64,000 nt of DNA, from positions 8,054,001 to 8,118,000 of the forward strand of contig NC_091093.1 in NCBI RefSeq assembly GCF_024713975.1. Reading direction: 5' to 3'. The position numbers were made by a program, and so were the translations under genes. This document shows, one piece after another, positions 23,720-35,900 of the stretch. The notes below the pieces were generated by a model that was not told the DNA's origin, made no database searches, and was given only the letters and a program-made list of their open reading frames with translations. The DNA comes from Paralichthys olivaceus. Lineage: Eukaryota > Chordata > Actinopteri > Pleuronectiformes > Paralichthyidae. Positions within the stretch are counted from its first letter, which is position 1; the number at the start of each line of letters is the position of its first letter.

Positions 23720-25834
23720 AAAACCCTATGTCTGATTTCCCCCCCCTCCTGATGTTCTATCTATATTTCAATAAGAGTTCAGGTGTCAGCGACATCTCAA
23801 TACAGCTTTTCTCCTGCACCCTCTAAGGGAACTCAGCTCCATTATTAGCTGAGGTCCTTTTCACAGATGTCTGTGCTTTTTCTCACGGTAAACACAGTGA
23901 GTGGTGCCAGGAGCCCGTGTTTCCCTCAGGCATGTGTCACATAGAGGAGGCCAGGAGGCTTATGTAGAGGCTGAGGGACACTCCCTTCCCAAACTTGTTA
24001 TAGGGCCTTTGTGCAAGGCATCAACCTGCAGTTGTAGCTCATTTCAGTGAAGCCAAGCCTGCACAAGAGCATTGTTGATATCTCTGCTCATCTTATGTAA
24101 TGAGTTTAAAAAAATAAAAAAAAATCAAGGGAGGAAAAAAAACTCATGTTCTTTCTAGTAAGTTCTTAGTTTATGTGTCGACTTATCCGATTGGCTGCTT
24201 TGCTGATGCTGTTGTAAATTTACTCCACCCTAATTCTAGTTCCTCAAATTTGACACCAGCGCTGCAGCTCCCTCCCACAGACTGACGCAAGTGTTTGTCA
24301 CACACTGTGCTGCTCAAGGAGAAGACTTGAAACTCCTAAATACAGTGTAGTCTGAAACAAGACGAGTTCTTTTTCTTGTACTTTTAGGAAACGTAATAGA
24401 ACAAATTGAAATACATTGTGATCTTTAGTTCATATGGCATTTAAAACGTGGAGTGGGTGTGTTTATATGCATAAATTCACTGAACTGTTTCCGATGATGC
24501 AAACTACAGCAACTATGATAAATATGTTGGAAGAATATTTTAGTGGAATAAAAACCTGACAAACTGACCTCAAACTTAGTTGTACATTTTAGCAGAAATA
24601 ATCTGATCACCTCACTAATTACAGTATATTTTGACTAAAGAGCAGAATTACTGCACGTAATAACCTCATTCACACATCATTGTCCACTGCCCAATTACAA
24701 ATAATAGCCAGATTTTTTCTGGTTTTCTCGCTTTATGATATTCCCATTTGCTGTGATATTAATGGTAATTATATAAAATTGTATTTCTCTTGAGAATAAT
24801 AGTTTAATTTTGTCAATTATTCCAAAGTCATTATCCACACTTTTTGGGGAAGAGAGACAAAATATTGTCAGTCACGACTTCTTGGTTTTGAATAATGCGT
24901 GGAAGAGAACAAAAGTTTATTCACTCCACTGAAATGCAATCCCACTTAGTCTCATCACTGCTGTAAATTCTATAGCGTCGACTCTGACCCTGTGTGTCCA
25001 GCGCTGCCCTGACAGACTGTGTCCACCCATCACGTTCACTCCCACAGGAGTGTTTCTCACAAAAAGTGCACGAACAGAATCCAGAGGCGTGACAACTCAA
25101 AGCATTCTATGGTCCTTTCTCTCACACTTGGACAGAGCATTTAGCACCACCTGGGGATATGGTACAAATTACAGTGCAGATAAAAAGTACACACTGCCCA
25201 TGGACTTTTTCCAGTTTGCTGTCACTGAATCACAAAGGTGTGACTCATTTGTTTCAATCAGCCAAGAGGACCAGTTAATGACACAGAGTGAAAACAAAGC
25301 TCCATATGCTCTAAATTAAGAACAAATGTGAAAGTTAGAATGACTCTCAGTAGAGTGCATATACACCAATGCGGAACAGTCTCCTTATGAAACCACATTT
25401 AAATTCATTAGATCCTTATTTTTATTTGGACCTGCACCACATTGCACACACTCATACGTATCAGTCCCCTCAACAAACCTGTTTTTCATCAAGCTCCATG
25501 AATTATTCTGAGAGAAATCGATGATTATGTGTAACAAAGAAAAGTTAACAGGAAAAGTCACTGTTGTAGACAGTTTTTTATTTTAAGTCACATGATACTT
25601 CAATAGAGCTCACCTTGTGTAATGGATTAGTAAGAAGTGTTTTCAAGATGTGTGCGTCTGAATGTGAAATGTCTTTTTAATGTCAAAAAAAGGAACATTC
25701 CAGGCGATTGTGCAACACAGTTTTTGAAAAGTAGCGATCTGTGTAAGAAACCAGCACATTTCCCAGCGTAACTGTCAGACCACATTGTCAAATGAAATCA
25801 TAAGAAAAGTGAATTTCTCGGCATTGCATACAAT
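23720..25834. other. Intergenic, tm2d3 to larp6, left part
   Basis: No gene, RNA or clear transposon recognised. Open frames here are short and lack splice support. Confidence 0.5.
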
Positions 25835-26135
25835 CAGTGGCGGATCTGGGTTTTTTCTAAATAAGGGGCTAGAAAAGGGGCCACAATTTACACAGAGGGG
25901 CCAATTATATGCACAATTCCTCATTCAGTAAGGTGCACATTGAAGTCATTCCATGTTAACTGTCATCGTTTCATATATTTTTAAAATTGTTCCTCATTTG
26001 AGCACATTGTCTAAGCTTAGAAAATAAAAAATTTATATCATCAATTTTTGTGACAAGGTCACTTTTGTTTTAAAGACTACTGACAGGACAGGCACTTCAG
26101 GGCCCAATCAGATACCACCCTTAAATCTGCCCTTG
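25835..26135 (+). mobile_element. Short TIR element (about 300 bp), family A, intergenic
   Basis: The left end is CAGTGGCGGATCTGGG and the right end, reverse-complemented, is CAAGGGCAGATTTAAGGG, giving imperfect terminal inverted repeats. The inside is AT-rich with no ORF, as in nonautonomous hAT-like elements. An inverted relative lies at 28779. The superfamily is inferred. Confidence 0.65.
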
Positions 26136-26439
26136 CAAATAAGCAACCTCAAAACATTACTGGTGCAACTTGTATCACTTTTATACAATTTAAATAGCAC
26201 ATAATCCAAAAACTCTTATCCTCCCATCTGTGCAGTCCATTTTAATAACAGTGTGCCAGTTCTGCTTTCCAAGTCTGAAACCACTCGTATAGACTTGGCA
26301 AGGCAACAATGTCTCACTTATTGTGCTTACATATATATGGAATCAAAAACTAAATAAGGTTGGATCATGGTTGTTTCAGATCAACATGACTCAAAATATG
26401 TAACAAAAATAAAAAGGACAAAGTCAAACAGACAGCAAT

Positions 26440-27311
26440 TTTAGTGATTTATTTGTACAATAGGAATTGCACTGTACAAATACCCCAGCTCAGATGTGAA
26501 GGCAAGAACGTGTCAGCATCTGCTCTGTTCTGCCTGACCCGAACATCCCTCAAACCACACTGTGAGCATAGACTGATGGAAACAGATATGCACAGAAAAT
26601 AACAATAAAAATAAAGCTAAAAAAATAAATAAACCAGCTGCCAGCTGAAAAAATTAACAATTACAGGGCAAGAAGAGACCCTTCCCAACTAAGTGCCAAA
26701 GCATACTGAAAATATTGAAATTAAAAAAGGCTAAATAAAAACTAAAAAAATAATATCATATCCAAGTTTACCTCTCCAAACTTTATGGCAGTGGAGTGAT
26801 TATGGTCTCAGTTTAAATAGCATGTAAAAATGGAACTCTCAGTAGACGAATACAGAAAAAGGCATATGGTGATATCTCTATCAGGTCAATGCCCCTATGA
26901 CACTTACACTACGTACACATGTATACACCATCCACAGACACACTAAGGTGTGAGCTTTTACACACATAACGGGACACTTGCATAAAAAAAAATTCCTTCT
27001 CAAACCCACCCCATTTAAATCACGTTTGACAGCAATGGAGCATGGTGTATGCAAAGTTTTCTCTCAAAGCAATATCAATTTACATTCACTCAAATTTACA
27101 TTAGTAAATCACTAATGTTACCATGGTAACTGAAAACGTCGTATAAAAATATAACAAAGGCTGAAAACTGATGCACTCAACAAAAGTATATCTACACAGT
27201 TTCAAATGTGGGGTGGGGGCTGAGCGACATGGCTAAGAACAGCTCGTACTTCCAATCTCTCATCTTGTTTTCGGGAGGGGGGCTAGGGAATGTATAAGGA
27301 CTCTCCGCACA
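26440..27311 (-). terminator. larp6: larp6 3' UTR with poly(A) signal
   Basis: A minus-strand AATAAA lies at 26453-26448, roughly 860 bp beyond the larp6 stop at 27312-27314. The interval is A/T-rich with no coding potential. Confidence 0.55.
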
Positions 27312-30300
27312 TCAAGTCTGAGTAGCAGCAGTTTTTCCCCTCTCGCCAATAGTGACACAGTGAAAGCCGCGGGTTCCATCAGGACCCCTGGGCAGCCTCA
27401 TTACACCCGGTGGTAGGCCGTCAGCGTTCTGCATCTTTCGACCCAGCATCGGGCTGCCGACCGGGCTGCTCTCCTGAGATGCCACCTGCTTGCGCCGCTG
27501 AACCCACGGACTCCCTGAAGGGGTGAGGCTACTGTCTGAGGAGTAGTCTGCCCAGCGACGCCCGGGTTCAGGGCTCAGTCTGCCCTCACTGGCCAGGGGA
27601 GACTTGTGGGAATGTGGGGATTTGCGCTGAGGACAGGGGCTGCCGCGGGGGCTGGACCATGGACTGTTACGCGGGGACATTCCAGGACTCAGGTGATTGT
27701 TCTGGAAGCTTATGCTGGCAGTTGTGGGGCTGAGCTTGTTGCAGGACTGGGACTTCCTGGCAAGCCTTGGGGATGTAGGGTTGCTCTCAGTCTCTGAAGA
27801 GCTGCAAGCGGAGTCGTCCCCGTGGTACTGAAGCTCCCTTATTCTGCTGTTGAGCGAGCGACTCTTGCGCATCCCTCCCTCCTCACGTGGTCTATCTTTG
27901 GGTACCTTCTTCTTGGGCGGCTTGGTGCCAATCAGGACCACTTTCAACCCTAGCAAACTGGCCCCACTATCGTCACTCCCCACAGCTTCGTTGGCTTTAA
28001 CAGCAGCCTCCACCTCCTCAAACTCCACGATGGCACACTCCTCAGAGCCCAGCTGAGTGTAGCGGCCACTCAGCCTCTTCAGGTCAGCCGGCAGGTCCTT
28101 GCCAGGCTTCAGGACTCGAACAGAAGCAATGGCCCCGTATGTTCCAAAAGCTTTCAGCAACAGCTTCATCAGCTGCTCCTGCTGGGTCGCTCCTCCCTCA
28201 TTCCCTTCATTATCCTTCGTGAGAGCAGCCAGCTCTGGCCACTGCTGCAAATCACTTAACAGCAGCATGCGGCTAGGCAGCGACTCACTGGCAAAGACGG
28301 GCACTGCGGATTTACGCCGCACCTTACGCCCCTCATCATTCAGCTCAAGTATCTTTGAGTGTCTCAGAGCATAAGCAGTTGTTCTCCAGTCACGAGTCAA
28401 GTGTTTCACCTGCAAAGAGATGATGGTTGTGTTACATGGGTGAGATTAAATGGTTTAGAAGTGCCATCTCTAAACCACTGGGTCGCACCTTTGGTCTCTG
28501 CAACTGTTTCTATTTTTACAGCTTTTACTTTTTAAGGCTTGAAATGTTTCAACAATAACTTAGGCTTGTGCGCATTAGGGCTGGGCAATGATTCACACTA
28601 GCTCATGATCAATAATTCTCACAATGAAATAATTTTCATATATGGATATAATGCTTATACGTTGTGTAAGCAGAGTGGCATAATTGATCTACCTCAGATT
28701 TGTACAATATTTTGTTGTTTATCAAATGTTCGTCATTCTCTGCTAATAATGAGTTTAAAACCACAACCCAAACTCAGGCAGGGGCAGATCCAGGGTTAGA
28801 GTAAGGGGGCACTGGCCCTGGCTGAAATCTGGATGGCCCCTGAAGTGCTCCTATAAACTAGTCAATTATTAACAATACTAACCATAAATATGACAATTTG
28901 TTATAGAATGATATCTTTTAAACTGTTTAAAATGTTTTGTAGCTTTACTCAAAGCTATAGAGCAAACTGTAAACAAGGAATGACTTAAATGCGCACTTTA
29001 TGGAATCAGGAATTGTGCACAGAAAAATTCTAGATTAGCCACAGCACTAAGTCTTTAAAGTTAAAAGATATAATGTGACATTTATTGGGATGATTATCAA
29101 TATCAACTTATATTAAAACAATTATCTTGATATAATCTTTGGCCTCATCGCCCAGCCCTGGTCAGCATGGTCAATCAGTTATGTCTTCCTTTAACTCATA
29201 GGTCCTGAATCAATAACTGAGTCTGTGGCCATAAGCCAATCAGTTCAAGTATCCTGAATTCACTGCAGGAATTCATTAGTCACATCATCGCTGTATAATT
29301 TTCTCATCTTTAAAATGTGTCACCTCAGTGTTGCCAAACGCACGGTTGAATCCCTGTTTACATTAAAAATTTGTGGGTGTGAGGGGGACTCGGATCACTT
29401 GTAGCATAAATAGAAAAACACAAACACACAGGCCTACAAATCTGTATGCATGAACCTCAAGTAGCACCAGCTTTTGTGAATCAATAGGAGAACACCGTTG
29501 CATCCCAACAACAAGTCATGTTGACATTAGATACGTTCATTACTATTAAATTCTCACAGGCCTCTGCATCATTGCAATTAAGATGTCAAGCGCCTGGTTC
29601 TTATTTTAAAACAGATTTTTCCTCAGCTTTGTTCGTTGTACATTTTTTGTCAGTGTTCAAAATACTTTATATGATTGTGGTTGGATACTATATGCAGCTG
29701 ACTCTCAGCTCGATCAGTATACAAGATTAGAGCCCATAATGAGCCACCAGTGGACGATTGGACGCTATATTTTAGACTATAATACTCAATGGCTTTGTGT
29801 GCAATTCGCAGCCTTATTAGCTAAGGGAGTTTAAATGACTTCTTATTGTGGTTCAGGAAAATACTGTGCAGTCATGGTTACCTTTTTGAATGATGTCAGC
29901 AATTTGACGCTGACAAATCCCAGTTTGTTACGCCTGACATGTTTGAGCAGGAAGGCGTCGTGCTCCAGGTTCTCATCGGAGAGGTAGTACTCGATCTGGG
30001 CGACCAGCTTCTGGATGAGCTCTGGATCTGGGGGCTGCCAGCTCTCCTCCTCCAGCTCCCCTCCACTGGTGCCGGCCCCGCTGTGTATGGGAAGACAAAC
30101 ATGCATCGTGGTCAGTAGTGCGTCACTGAAACAGCAGAATGTTTGATACCCTAAAACTGCAAACTAATAAAAAGTCAAATCCGATGCAGAAATACACCAT
30201 GTAACCTTGCCACCGAGAGGAAACTGCTTCTCAGCCCAGCTTGTACCCTGGTGTTCGGAGGATGACTTAGAATCATGGAGCTTAAATATGTCAAAATGAC

Positions 30301-32279
30301 TTAAGCACAGGTCTTTTAATGCAAAGGAAACTGTTTGTTTACCCAATCATAACACGACTTGGACTTGTTGTTATAAAAATGTCTCATACCCTAAAACTGC
30401 AAACATTACAACTGTTATATGTCTCAATTTCATTAATACAATAGGCCAGAGAATTACAAGTTGTTGGCAGCAGTGCATCATTATCCTGCCATGCCTCTCT
30501 GCAACATGAGAAAAAAAAGAGATGGACTGTCTTCCTCCTTTCGGATTTTGTCTCTCAGTAGTTGACAAGCTGCGTCTCCAGCCATGTCACCATGCCTCAC
30601 TGCCAGACTTCGACCCACAGTGTCGCCCCAGTCCTGAAACTGCCAAGACCTCTCCATCTGAAGGGTGCAGAATCACAGGCTCTACTTCCCACACAGAATA
30701 TGGTGGCTCACAATATCAAATACACACAGTTTACAAAAACTGCTACAAATACGGTAGAGGTTTAGAGACAAAAAGCACAAAAATCTCCTGCAGGCACCTG
30801 GCCAAAGCCACGAAGCAGCACAGTTGGGTAGCCCTGCAGATTAAAAGTGAGGGTCTGAATGAAATTTTGTGGATGACTCATCACCTCCCCCAGCCTCCTC
30901 CCTCGCACACCCTCGGTCAACAGCTTTCCAGCAGACTGACCACACAGCTGGCACAAGCCCACGGCTTCCACAGAATAACCACCAGCATTCAGAGGAAAAT
31001 ACTCTCACCGCACGATCAAAAAATCATTTAAAGATGTGCATCGGAGAAAACACTGCAGAGATGATAGATACTGAAAAATGTCTGCACTTCTCACATCGCT
31101 GTTACAGCGCAATGTGTAACAGGAATATCAGGTGCAACAGCCGTATGAACACTATCCTCTATTGGTACCCAACATCCTATCACATGTTTGGTGCTCTTAA
31201 ACTACACACTGTGTGGAGAGCAAAAATGTGCACAGGTGTGACCTACAAGCAAATAAAACGCTCGGAACAGAGAGAGTGATTTATTTTTCTCTTTGGCCCT
31301 TTCTACCACTGACTCATTCTTTTTACACGTTGTCCAAGTGGGAACTTGCAGGTCAATGGATAAAAATAGCAGGCCATGACGCAGGGGAATTAGATTAAAG
31401 TAAAGGTACCTTCCTTTATCTCTGTCACAGGTGTCTGGCTTTTACAGCACTGCCACTGATGCCTGCAGGTGGTTACACACTTCACTTCCCCATTGTCCCA
31501 CCCAGGAGATGATAATAATAATAATAATAATATCCCTCAATTATGTCTGTCTGTGAGAATTTGCACACCCGGTTGGGAGCATCTATTGTCCTCCTGGGCA
31601 CATTGTGATTCCTCTTTTTTGTGGTCATCTGTTTGGATGGTAGCTCTGTTTAAACAGTATCTGTGTACACAACTGGCATTCTTCCAGTGGCAGAACCACT
31701 CCAGCTGTACCTAATGCAGTGACCTGCCAGCACATGAGCAGCAAGTGAAGCTACAGGCTAATACAGAGTAAAATCCAATCCAGAATGTAACCTTGCCACC
31801 AAGAGGAAACTGTTTCTCAGCCCAGCTTGTACCCTGGTGTTCGGAGGAGGCACTTGACTTAGAATCATGGAACTTAAATGTGTCAAAAAGGCTAAAGCAC
31901 AGATCTTTTAATGCAAAGGAAGCAGTTTGTTTACCCAGTCTTAGTATGAGGCACTGTCAATGTACAGTAATCTGACATTTTCTTGTACAAAAAACTCTGG
32001 TTGTTATGAAAACTTAAAACTATAGAGTAACTACAACCTTGATTTGTCATATCTTCCTATTTCGTCCTCGCTGCAGCTTCCCCCGAGGAAGTCGATGATG
32101 CTGGACGACACCTCGGGCTCCTCGTCCTCCGCCGCCTGAATGGCCACCGTGATCGTCACCGTCCCCATCTCCTGCGAGTGCTGATCCACGGTGATTACCT
32201 CATCGAAGCCCTGCTCCGCTGACGCATCCGAGGCGCACGCCGCCGCGTTCGGCGCGGGGATGCCCACAGACCCACTCAT
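27312..32279 (-). CDS. larp6: La-related protein 6, complete, 3 exons
   Basis: LARP6 binds the 5' stem-loop of type I collagen mRNAs and controls their translation. Coding exons are 32279-32038, 30080-29882 and 28409-27312. Phases fit (exon 1 ends AG, exon 2 begins C), giving 512 codons plus stop (human 491). Exon 1 gives an acidic N-terminus (VAIQAAEDEEPEV). Exon 2 carries the La motif (ELIQKLVAQIEYYLSDENLE, DAFLLKHVRRNKLG, FVSVKLLTSFKKV). Exon 3 carries the RRM (about 185-300, with YGAIASVRVLKPGKDLP and EECAIVEFEEVEAAVKA), a Lys/Ser/Pro-rich linker, and the C-terminal LSA/SUZ-C segment (GRKMQNADGLPPGV, RLPRGPDGTRGFH). The start chosen is ATG at 32279-32277 (ACC ATG A context); an upstream in-frame alternative is noted separately. 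Teleosts can have two larp6 paralogues, and which this is cannot be told here. Confidence 0.93.
28577..29159. mobile_element. TIR element family B (AGGGCTGGGC ends), larp6 intron 2
   Basis: The left end AGGGCTGGGC (28577-28586) is matched by the exact inverted end GCCCAGCCCT (29150-29159). The flanks GTGCGCAT (28568-28575) and GTCAGCAT (29161-29168) agree at 6 of 8 bases, a plausible decayed 8-bp target duplication as for hAT elements. Subterminal sequence is AT-rich, as in the familiar 'gggctgggcgatat' repeats. A second element is inserted inside it. Confidence 0.7.
28779..29030 (-). mobile_element. TIR element family A, inverted and truncated, nested inside family B copy
   Basis: It begins CAGGGGCAGATCCAGGG and contains 'ggaatgacttaaatgcgcac' and 'aggaattgtgca'. 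These are the reverse complement of 'gcacattgaagtcattcc' and 'tgcacaattcct' in the 25835-26135 copy. The far terminus is lost. Confidence 0.65.
30146..30404. repeat. larp6 intron 1 repeat copy A, flanked by 19-bp direct repeats
   Basis: The 19-mer ATACCCTAAAACTGCAAAC occurs perfectly at 30146-30164 and 30386-30404. Between them (about 30171-30382) lies a sequence repeated in direct orientation at 31769-32012, sharing 'taaccttgccacc', 'cagcccagcttgtaccctgg' and 'cttttaatgcaaaggaa'. Confidence 0.8.
30405..31768. other. larp6 intron 1 interior
   Basis: No gene recognised. A 169-codon plus-strand open frame at 30522-31031 has no recognisable domain or splice support. An (AAT)n run lies at about 31509-31530. 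Confidence 0.5.
31769..32012. repeat. larp6 intron 1 repeat copy B
   Basis: It is a direct-orientation relative of copy A, clearly alignable over about 150 bp, with extra sequence near its right end. It ends about 25 bp from the exon 1 donor, whereas copy A lies close to the exon 2 acceptor. The class is unknown. Confidence 0.8.
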
Positions 32280-32900
32280 GGTCCCCGAATAACCTGAGGT
32301 CCTCCTGCCTGCTGCCTGCTCTCCTCCGTCGGCTGTAGCAGCAGCGGCAGCAGCGGCACCAGCGCCTGCCTGGGCGCTTCTAATGTGGCTCGAGTCGAAG
32401 GCGCGGGCAGGATGCGCGGTGCGTAAAGCCGGTCGACGCTTCTTCTTCGGGCACCAGTAATGGCGGAGAAGCACCCAGGGGGTTCCGAAGACGCGCTCCA
32501 CGGCTCGCCAGAGACCCCCGATCCAGATCCGACCCGGTGGAGGGCCCTGAGGAACAGCGGGGCTTGTAGCAGCCGGCGAGACGCAGCCTGGACCTGGCGA
32601 GACGGACGGGCTGGAGCCTCCGCGCAGTGCCTGTTCCTCTTCTTCCTCCTCCTCCACCACCGCCGCTGCTGCCACTGCTGCTACTTCCTCAAATGTAAGA
32701 GGCTTTCTGCTTTTGAGACGAGCTCTGCGATTGGGCCGCTGCAGCAGCGTGTCTTCGCACTGGTTCCCAGCCCACAGGCAGGAGCCGACACAAAGCCGAG
32801 AGGGAGGAAGGAGGAAGGCCAGGCAGCGCATGAAGGCGTTCACCAAGGCGTGCATACTTCTGTTTCTCTTTTTTTGCTCTCCACACATACACACACATGC
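32060..32900. promoter_or_regulatory. larp6: CpG-rich 5' region of larp6
   Basis: The block covers exon 1 and its upstream sequence. It is markedly GC- and CpG-rich compared with its AT-rich surroundings (e.g. GCGGGCAGGATGCGCGGTGC), as expected for a vertebrate CpG-island promoter/5' UTR. The transcription start is not placed. Confidence 0.55.
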
Positions 32901-32999
32901 ACTCTGAGTGTTGTCTGTTTTCCGTGAGGACACGAATGCCTCGTTTGCATGTGTCTAAGTAGGAGAGCAAATTCACGTGTTCCACTTCCTTCTAATTAG

Positions 33000-35900
33000 G
33001 AAAAGGCCGTGCCAAGGGCGACCCCGTCTCTAACGCTGCTAAGTGGATAATTGGCTTTGGGCTCCTAGTTGCAGGTAGGACGGAAGTTGTGCTCGTGGAG
33101 GAAACCCATAAATTAGTGGTAGGTGTCATGAAAGATGAATTGGGATTACAAACCATTGGTAGCCTAGTCCCTGAAAGACTAATTATGCATTATGTTTGGT
33201 GATTAGGTGCACAGCTCCTGGCCAGGGCTGATGATTCCATGTTAGATTGAACTAGTGCAGTGTCCTTAACCTGACTGTTTTCTAGCCCCATGTAAGATCT
33301 GGAGCATCTTCAGAATGATTCCTTGTCATTAGTGAGTCCTCCTCCAACAGTTAGTCTATGGTGCAGAGTGAATTCATCCTACATGGTTTATCTGCAGTGA
33401 ACATTTTACAAGTCAGAGACATGACATTTGCTTTATTTCTGTTCGTGTGTGGGGTTTACATATAATGGGATAATGATTTACTTAACTGTTGTTATTTTTC
33501 ATACAGTGCATGTTGGGTTTTTAAATCTGACACTCTAAAGACAATTCTCTGCCAATTGCCACTTTATGGCTACATTATTTTGGAATGGTCGCACATGTCG
33601 GCATTGAAAAGAAACAGTGTGTGACCTTGTGAAAATATTTGGTACATCGTTTCATCGCAGTTTGTTAAACTCTAAATCCTACACTTGATCTCATTAGGAG
33701 TATTTTGTATTCTTCAGTTAGACAGATATGGTAATGTATCATCATATGATTGTCTTGCAATATATCCATTATCACAGAATCACTATATTGTGATATATAT
33801 ATTATTCACATCTTATATGGTGATTTCCACCAGTGGTGTTAGGCAATCCACACAGCCTTTAGACCCAAGTTCACAACGTTTCAAAAATAAAAGCTCACCA
33901 TTAACAGTACACTTGCTAAGTGTAAAGCTGATGTGATAGATGTTTGTCGAGATGTGCTTTCAAGAGACAGATTTCTGACACAAGAGAAGCAATTGCAAAA
34001 TATCCAAAATACCCAGTTTCCTTCCGGTTCAATCTTAATGAACAAGGTCACACTCAGGTTATTTAAAGTGGATTCAATTCTAGTATTTCTGTATAATGAG
34101 ACATTGACTTCCTTTATTACTTTGACAGTCACTCACTATTTCAAACAGGTTCATTTGTTCCTGTAATTTAATTCAGGCAGCGCTCTTGTTAGGTTCAGTG
34201 ACTGCATAAGTCATGTTTTCTTTATTCCTCATTTATTCAGAGTATTTTTTGTTTTACTTTGTTGTCTCTTACATCCCATCTCTTTTCAGATTCCACTTCC
34301 TGTCTTTGTGTTTCTCACCACTGTGATTGTCTTTGTTTCACCTTTGTCTCAGTGTCTCCTTGTGTATCCAGTCTCTGTGCTGCCTTCTCTCGGTGCCACT
34401 ATGTCCTTGTTTCTTGTGACAGTGTTTCATTCGATCCTTGTGTTTAAGCTCCAATGTGCTTTTTAACTTTGCTTAGTTTTCTGACTTTGCCATGTTTGAT
34501 GTTGTTTGTGTGTCTGCCTGATCACACGTGGAACCTTATAACTTATTTTTTTTGCCTTGAGTTTCGCATTCGTCACAGCTAAACACAGAAGCATTACTCT
34601 GACTGGCACTTTGTGTTTGTTTAAGACAGTTTGAAATGTTTTCTTCTGCATCCTAACTGTATGACTTGAATTTGCAGCACTGATGGAAACTCCTGCAGTA
34701 GGGACAGTAAAGTAGAATCTTCATGTGTTGACTTTGCGTTTTGTTGAATTACAGTGTTTGATAGTGAATGATGACAGTTATGGAACAGAATCACAACCAC
34801 TTAAGTTGTCCTGCTTTTCAGGCATCAGTGATTGAAATGCAGCACAAGTGTAGTAACAATAGCTGAGAGAAGAAATGTACGTATGTTATAATACTACTCC
34901 TATTATGAATTCTCACAGGACATGTCAAGTCTTTATTTGAAAGGGACAGAACACGATGTCATAGTCGTGCTCCCCGTCTCAGGCCTTTGCAGTCTAAGTG
35001 ACCCATGAAGGAAGCAGTCATTGTGGACCGCATAGACCCTCCCAGGGATGCAGCCCCTGAATTGAGACAAAGCTTTTGACTCTTCCCTTTCTTCCTCTAC
35101 CTCTTCTTCTACAGGGCAGAGTATATATTTAACATCAAAAATTAAATTAAATTAAATTAAATGATAAGAAAAACAGATGACAATGATCAAAATGCTAATC
35201 CCCTGAACTGAAGTTTGGAGAGGATGGGTTTCGGAGGAGTGGACGGACATGCAAACACACAATCACACAAGCAATTTGTAATCTCCTCTCTCTATACAGG
35301 TGGGGGTATACAGGCCCAAAGTTAACTTTAGAAGCACTGATTTCAAGGTGATTTGTCGCACAAGAGCACATATGGGTGATTTGTATGAGGGAATTATAAT
35401 CACAGTCATCTGATAACTTCTCTGTGGGCTCTAGCTCAAGTCCATTTTTGCCACTTGTTGCCGGACTCTGTTCTAATAACCCTGCAATCAGCCACACCAG
35501 AGTTGTCGGCTGTTGCCAGCTCTACATGAAATATCTTTAATCCTCCCCACTGACAAGCCACGCTCACAGCTGGTGAGCAGTCTGACTCACTATCAGCACC
35601 ACATGCCAGTTTGTGTACAATGCAACATGGGGGCCTGGTGTGGGGGATGGGGGTGGGTTCTAACAATTAATCTGTAGACATTCAGTTTCTTATAGTTATT
35701 GCTATATTCAGTGCTATTGAAGATTTTTTCCTCAGAGCAAATTACAAAGTCTGGAAGGTCATTTCCACTTTTCAGTGTAAATAAACCATGTCTCACAGCT
35801 TATCATGCCTTGTTTAATTAAATTTACCAGCATTTTTAGAAAAATCCTGAAGCAACAGAATTGAGACCACCTCCTATTTTCAGTAAACATCTTTTGTCAA

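Noticed and set aside
27606..28374. Plus-strand open frames of 63-91 codons opposite larp6 exon 3
   Set aside because: Shadows of the real minus-strand exon, which has clear LARP6 RRM and LSA sequence.
30522..31031. 169-codon plus-strand frame in larp6 intron 1
   Set aside because: No recognisable domain, no start context or splice partners, and antisense to the host gene.
32460..32927. 155-codon plus-strand open frame opposite larp6 exon 1
   Set aside because: It lies antisense to a GC-rich coding/5' UTR block; no domain, no splice context and low-complexity composition.
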